Shown here piece after piece: positions 62,601-64,000 of a DNA stretch of 64,000 bases; the stretch's first letter is position 1, and each line of letters begins with the position of its first letter. The translations under genes and the position numbers were made by a program. The notes beneath the pieces are model-generated. The model was not told the DNA's origin and made no database searches. It saw only the letters and a list, made by a program, of their open reading frames with translations. Origin of the DNA: Ensifer sp. BR816 (GTDB taxonomy: Bacteria; Pseudomonadota; Alphaproteobacteria; Rhizobiales; Rhizobiaceae); the NCBI RefSeq assembly GCF_000378985.1, contig NZ_KB905370.1:4338799-4402798 (forward strand). The letters run 5' to 3'.

Positions 62601-62728
62601 GCCCGTTCGCGCACGGCCTGGTTGACCTGCTCGACGAAGAACCGTCGCTGTTCTTCGGAAACGGCAATGGCGCGGTCGCCCCCGGCGTCGTAGCGGCGCT
62701 TGCCGTCGATATCGATGCGATAGGACAT
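59603..62728 (-). CDS. Large LysM-domain protein, possible type III secretion substrate (protein 2)
   Basis: 1041 residues from ATG 62728, AAGGAG nine bases upstream. LysM domain at 57-106 (KTIVVEKGDSLWEIARENHV, ATNRIKLTENTAGVDPNEVV). Repeated segments of similar pattern follow (LYGRGNKLAYADDPSKIDYIAEGND and IYDRGNRIQYSDDPQIDYQAETD, about 60 residues apart), then a long helical region. About 830-960 matches the C-terminal block of protein 1: FDYFKAGDPLMGSLSAAAAG, GLVIVGAAVIGQMIVADTRD, then VDQSGDGHSPVPIL. No signal peptide. It lies 190 bases upstream of nothing on its own strand except sctT, whose stop is at 62919. Confidence 0.75.
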   Translation of the reverse strand: MSYRIDIDGKRRYDAGGDRAIAVSEEQRRFFVEQVNQAVRERAAAGGPKTIDPATEKTIVVEKGDSLWEIARENHVNFDDLVATNRIKLTENTAGVDPNEVVIVPLASPELVAQGPVDGKGVPEGEAAFINDLYGRGNKLAYADDPSKIDYIAEGNDMQRDVGAYLDNVPKAERQAAALRLMNNDWLDAGPAGYAVKAAIEERGLKTDAEAVLADEIYDRGNRIQYSDDPQIDYQAETDKVAKDVRSFVETLPEKERSETLQRLYDRDWTDAAPGRMAIEEVAKALNISLRPSTHAGADVEHKARDIIDTANAAGGPDKAFEELASAFGSATPEVQRVLLHSEYAKALIDKAANWASKPLADYQPEQPLSDQGDAATTMGNLERLTADADPRLAVELVSSAMPVIEAANGRKQEKVGGDLIGMNGQANLMTIIDRIGGSPSADAVVERFAKIGGYHPNSIPMAIANGSRLDYPIAIAAESAPASPDFVVQNVVPHVKQYASAKVNQDVVAYSAHMQELQWLVSNHGWTMTPEQLTKAIEDYKKEKGPQWAETEQRLEDNIAASGEKLLRQLTALGNLPPELASQRQAVDDEIGKILSDEKSAMAVEIAMKKNPALLDSPAVLNLMGYQARLTDRGRKLAEEATTQIIRHKVLPSFTELQSGGPAALGKAKASLEALKEGRLAQMLGIPKADMDRAIDAVGKSLPEPGETVEQSRAKMAALNDDLNELKSSRGVRSFANTTGPGQMLRLIGLAATGASVANSATAAQTNPTLRNNLKVVIDAVGLGQRTVEILGGMDHLNSDSAAVKHFGSSSRPAVKFLGALSGGFDAWVAFDYFKAGDPLMGSLSAAAAGGTIMAALGTGSMFGPAGLVIVGAAVIGQMIVADTRDSNRYMTDTSKRFLAHSDLNETAAGALVDQSGDGHSPVPILARYAELKGYRLDQPTDRQRFIDWLNGIPKEGLEKLRDNLHHTLDEIGGDPSKLPATAGSDQSYTDAQRLNERYVSGQVYIPSLADKIRNGDAAPASAKQIDVALSELGIAVPVA

Positions 62729-62918
62729 GGGTGGGAACTCCTTGGCTCTCTGCGGCACGCAAGGCGTGCACATCCGGCGGAAAGGCGCGGGAAACGAAGA
62801 ATGGTCTTGCAAATCAAGACGATGGTCGATTTGCGCGCGAGCGCGTGCGGGCCACTATGGCGGGCCTGCTTGAAGCTTTGATGACAGGAAAGGTTTTCGA
62901 GGCGCCTGCGAAAAGCTC

Positions 62919-63740
62919 TTAGCGCGGTGCTGTTTCGCGCAGGCCGCGCAACATTGCCGGCGCGTCCCTCAGAACGGCGAACTCCGCAACCATGTATTGC
63001 AGGAGGTAGTTGAGATAGAGCAAGATCAGGATGGCAAAGAGCAGGTTCTTGATCGCCAGCGACAGGTCGAAGACATGGAGCTGCGGCGACATGCGCGACA
63101 GATAGGCAAGCATCAGGTCGGCAATGAGCAAGGCAAGCACGATCGGCGCGATCAGCAGGACGCCGATCTGCATGACCCGGTCGAGAATGGCGAGCACGGC
63201 CTCGGCCGAGCCGGAACCAAGGGCCGGCGCGAAGCTGGTGACGGGCCAGACCTCATAACTTCGGTAATAGGTGTCGGCGAGCAGCGAAAAACCGCCCGAC
63301 TTGAAGAACAGCGCGACCAGCGCCAGGACGAACAGGGTTCCGGCGATGCTGGTTTCGGTCGCCTGCAGAGGGTCGACGAGCTGCGCCGATGTCGAGCCGC
63401 GTTGCAGGTCGACGAGATCGCCGGCGACTTCGGCGGCCCAGAAGGGAATGCCGAGCACCACGCCCATGATGATGCCGAGGACGACCTCCTTGAGGATTAG
63501 GCCGGTCATCACCACGGTCGAGAGGCTTTGCCCCTCGGCGAGGGTCGCGGTGAAACTGGGTATCAGCGGCAGGGCGATGGCGATTGCCACGCCCGAGCGG
63601 ATCAGCCCCGTGAGCCCGAGCCGGACGAAGGCCGGGGTGATGACGATCATGCCAAGGGCGCGGGCCATCGCGACCGCCGTGCCGGCGAGCACCGGATAGA
63701 TGAGGTCGAACAGCGATTGCGTGGCGGAAAGAAAATCCAC
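62919..63740 (-). CDS. sctT: Type III secretion export apparatus protein SctT
   Basis: 273 residues, about six to seven membrane helices, FliR/YscT/HrcT family. The sequence GDLVDLQRGSTSAQLVDPLQATETS near 110 resembles the SctT pattern (D-N-Q-R-G-A) more than FliR (Q-M-G-L), and SRMSPQLHVFDLSLAIKNLLF near 215 matches the conserved F-x-P-Q-x-x-V-F of the family. SctT is part of the export gate with SctR and SctS. It follows sctS by 9 bases on the same strand. Assignment to a secretion system rather than the flagellum also rests on the neighbouring non-flagellar genes; FliR remains possible. Confidence 0.8.
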   Translation of the reverse strand: MDFLSATQSLFDLIYPVLAGTAVAMARALGMIVITPAFVRLGLTGLIRSGVAIAIALPLIPSFTATLAEGQSLSTVVMTGLILKEVVLGIIMGVVLGIPFWAAEVAGDLVDLQRGSTSAQLVDPLQATETSIAGTLFVLALVALFFKSGGFSLLADTYYRSYEVWPVTSFAPALGSGSAEAVLAILDRVMQIGVLLIAPIVLALLIADLMLAYLSRMSPQLHVFDLSLAIKNLLFAILILLYLNYLLQYMVAEFAVLRDAPAMLRGLRETAPR

Positions 63741-63749
63741 GCCGCTCTC

Positions 63750-63992
63750 CTACCGCGTCAAGGCCGGAAAGATGTCGAGCGTGTTGCTGGCGAAATTGGC
63801 GACCTGGACGGCGAGCATCGGCCCGAGCACGACCAGGGCCAGCATGACGGCGACCAGCTTGACCGCCTGCGGAAGCGTCTGGTCCTGGATCTGGGTGAGC
63901 GCCTGGATGAGACCGACGCTGATGCCGATGACGATCGCAATCGCCAGCGCCGGGGCGGAGGCGATCAGCACGGTCAACATCGCTTTCTGCAT
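63750..63992 (-). CDS. sctS: Type III secretion export apparatus protein SctS
   Basis: 80 residues, two membrane helices, FliQ/YscS/HrcS family. The central polar turn ALTQIQDQTLPQAVKLVAVMLAL is the conserved family signature (Q-A-x-T-Q-I-Q-x-x-T-L-x-x-x-x-K). ATG 63992 is eight bases from the right edge, so upstream partners (sctR and others) lie outside. The sctR-sctS-sctT order is standard in type III systems. Confidence 0.83.
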   Translation of the reverse strand: MQKAMLTVLIASAPALAIAIVIGISVGLIQALTQIQDQTLPQAVKLVAVMLALVVLGPMLAVQVANFASNTLDIFPALTR

Positions 63993-64000
63993 CTGCGCGA

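Noticed and set aside
62919-63992. Flagellar FliR and FliQ
   Set aside because: The DLQRGSTSAQL segment and neighbouring genes fit type III secretion SctT/SctS better; no flagellar genes adjoin. Kept as a residual alternative.

Overview
The window looks like a large replicon of a rhizobium of the Sinorhizobium/Ensifer type. This is inferred from the GC-rich coding style, the gene families present and four copies of a mosaic palindromic intergenic repeat resembling rhizobial RIME elements. About 48 protein genes can be supported; two of them, cheW and a DUF2934 gene, carry apparent frameshifts. There is no plasmid origin, insertion sequence, CRISPR array, rRNA or canonical tRNA gene.

Layout. 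1-4.5 kb: start of an rRNA pseudouridine synthase, a DUF3300/DUF2950 secreted pair, a Ca2+/H+ antiporter and a two-helix ion channel. 4.7-12.7 kb: MarR regulator divergent from a fused 5-oxoprolinase/hydantoinase, TetR regulator divergent from a RidA protein, DinB protein, AraC regulator, with mosaic repeats between them. 12.9-18 kb: LysR regulator divergent from a catabolic operon (HIBADH-like dehydrogenase, OpuAC binding protein, GMC oxidoreductase, cupin). 18.3-20.8 kb: chemoreceptor coupled to a frameshifted cheW. 21.3-27.6 kb: complete branched-chain-type ABC transporter, hydantoin racemase, GntR regulator. 27.9-33.1 kb: LuxR-type regulator and a serine-cycle operon (sgaA, mcl, mtkA, mtkB).

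34-39.7 kb is the most striking part: an RNA-repair locus. The sigma-54 activator RtcR is divergent from an operon of rsr (Ro60 orthologue) and rtcB (RNA ligase). Between rsr and rtcB, about 770 bases hold no protein gene but five tandem Y-RNA-like units. Each has a Ro-type basal helix with a conserved CGAATG / CTCG loop, an inner helix, and a tRNA-like domain in circularly permuted order (T arm, closed acceptor, then D arm where present). Unit 1 keeps a perfect 7-bp acceptor stem, encoded CCA, T arm and D arm, so it is close to a whole permuted tRNA.

39.7-49 kb: BCCT (betaine/choline/carnitine-type) transporter, two divergent GlxA-type AraC regulators, a 991-residue SerC-SerA fusion, then a cobalamin riboswitch ahead of glutathione-independent formaldehyde dehydrogenase. 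With the serine cycle this suggests, by inference, methylated-amine and C1 metabolism. 49-55.8 kb: HNH endonuclease, MFS transporter, DUF1127 protein, winged-helix/TPR regulator, and nrtABC behind a strong sigma-54 promoter. 56.4-64 kb: two large convergent LysM proteins, related in architecture, beside type III secretion genes sctT and sctS that continue beyond the right edge.
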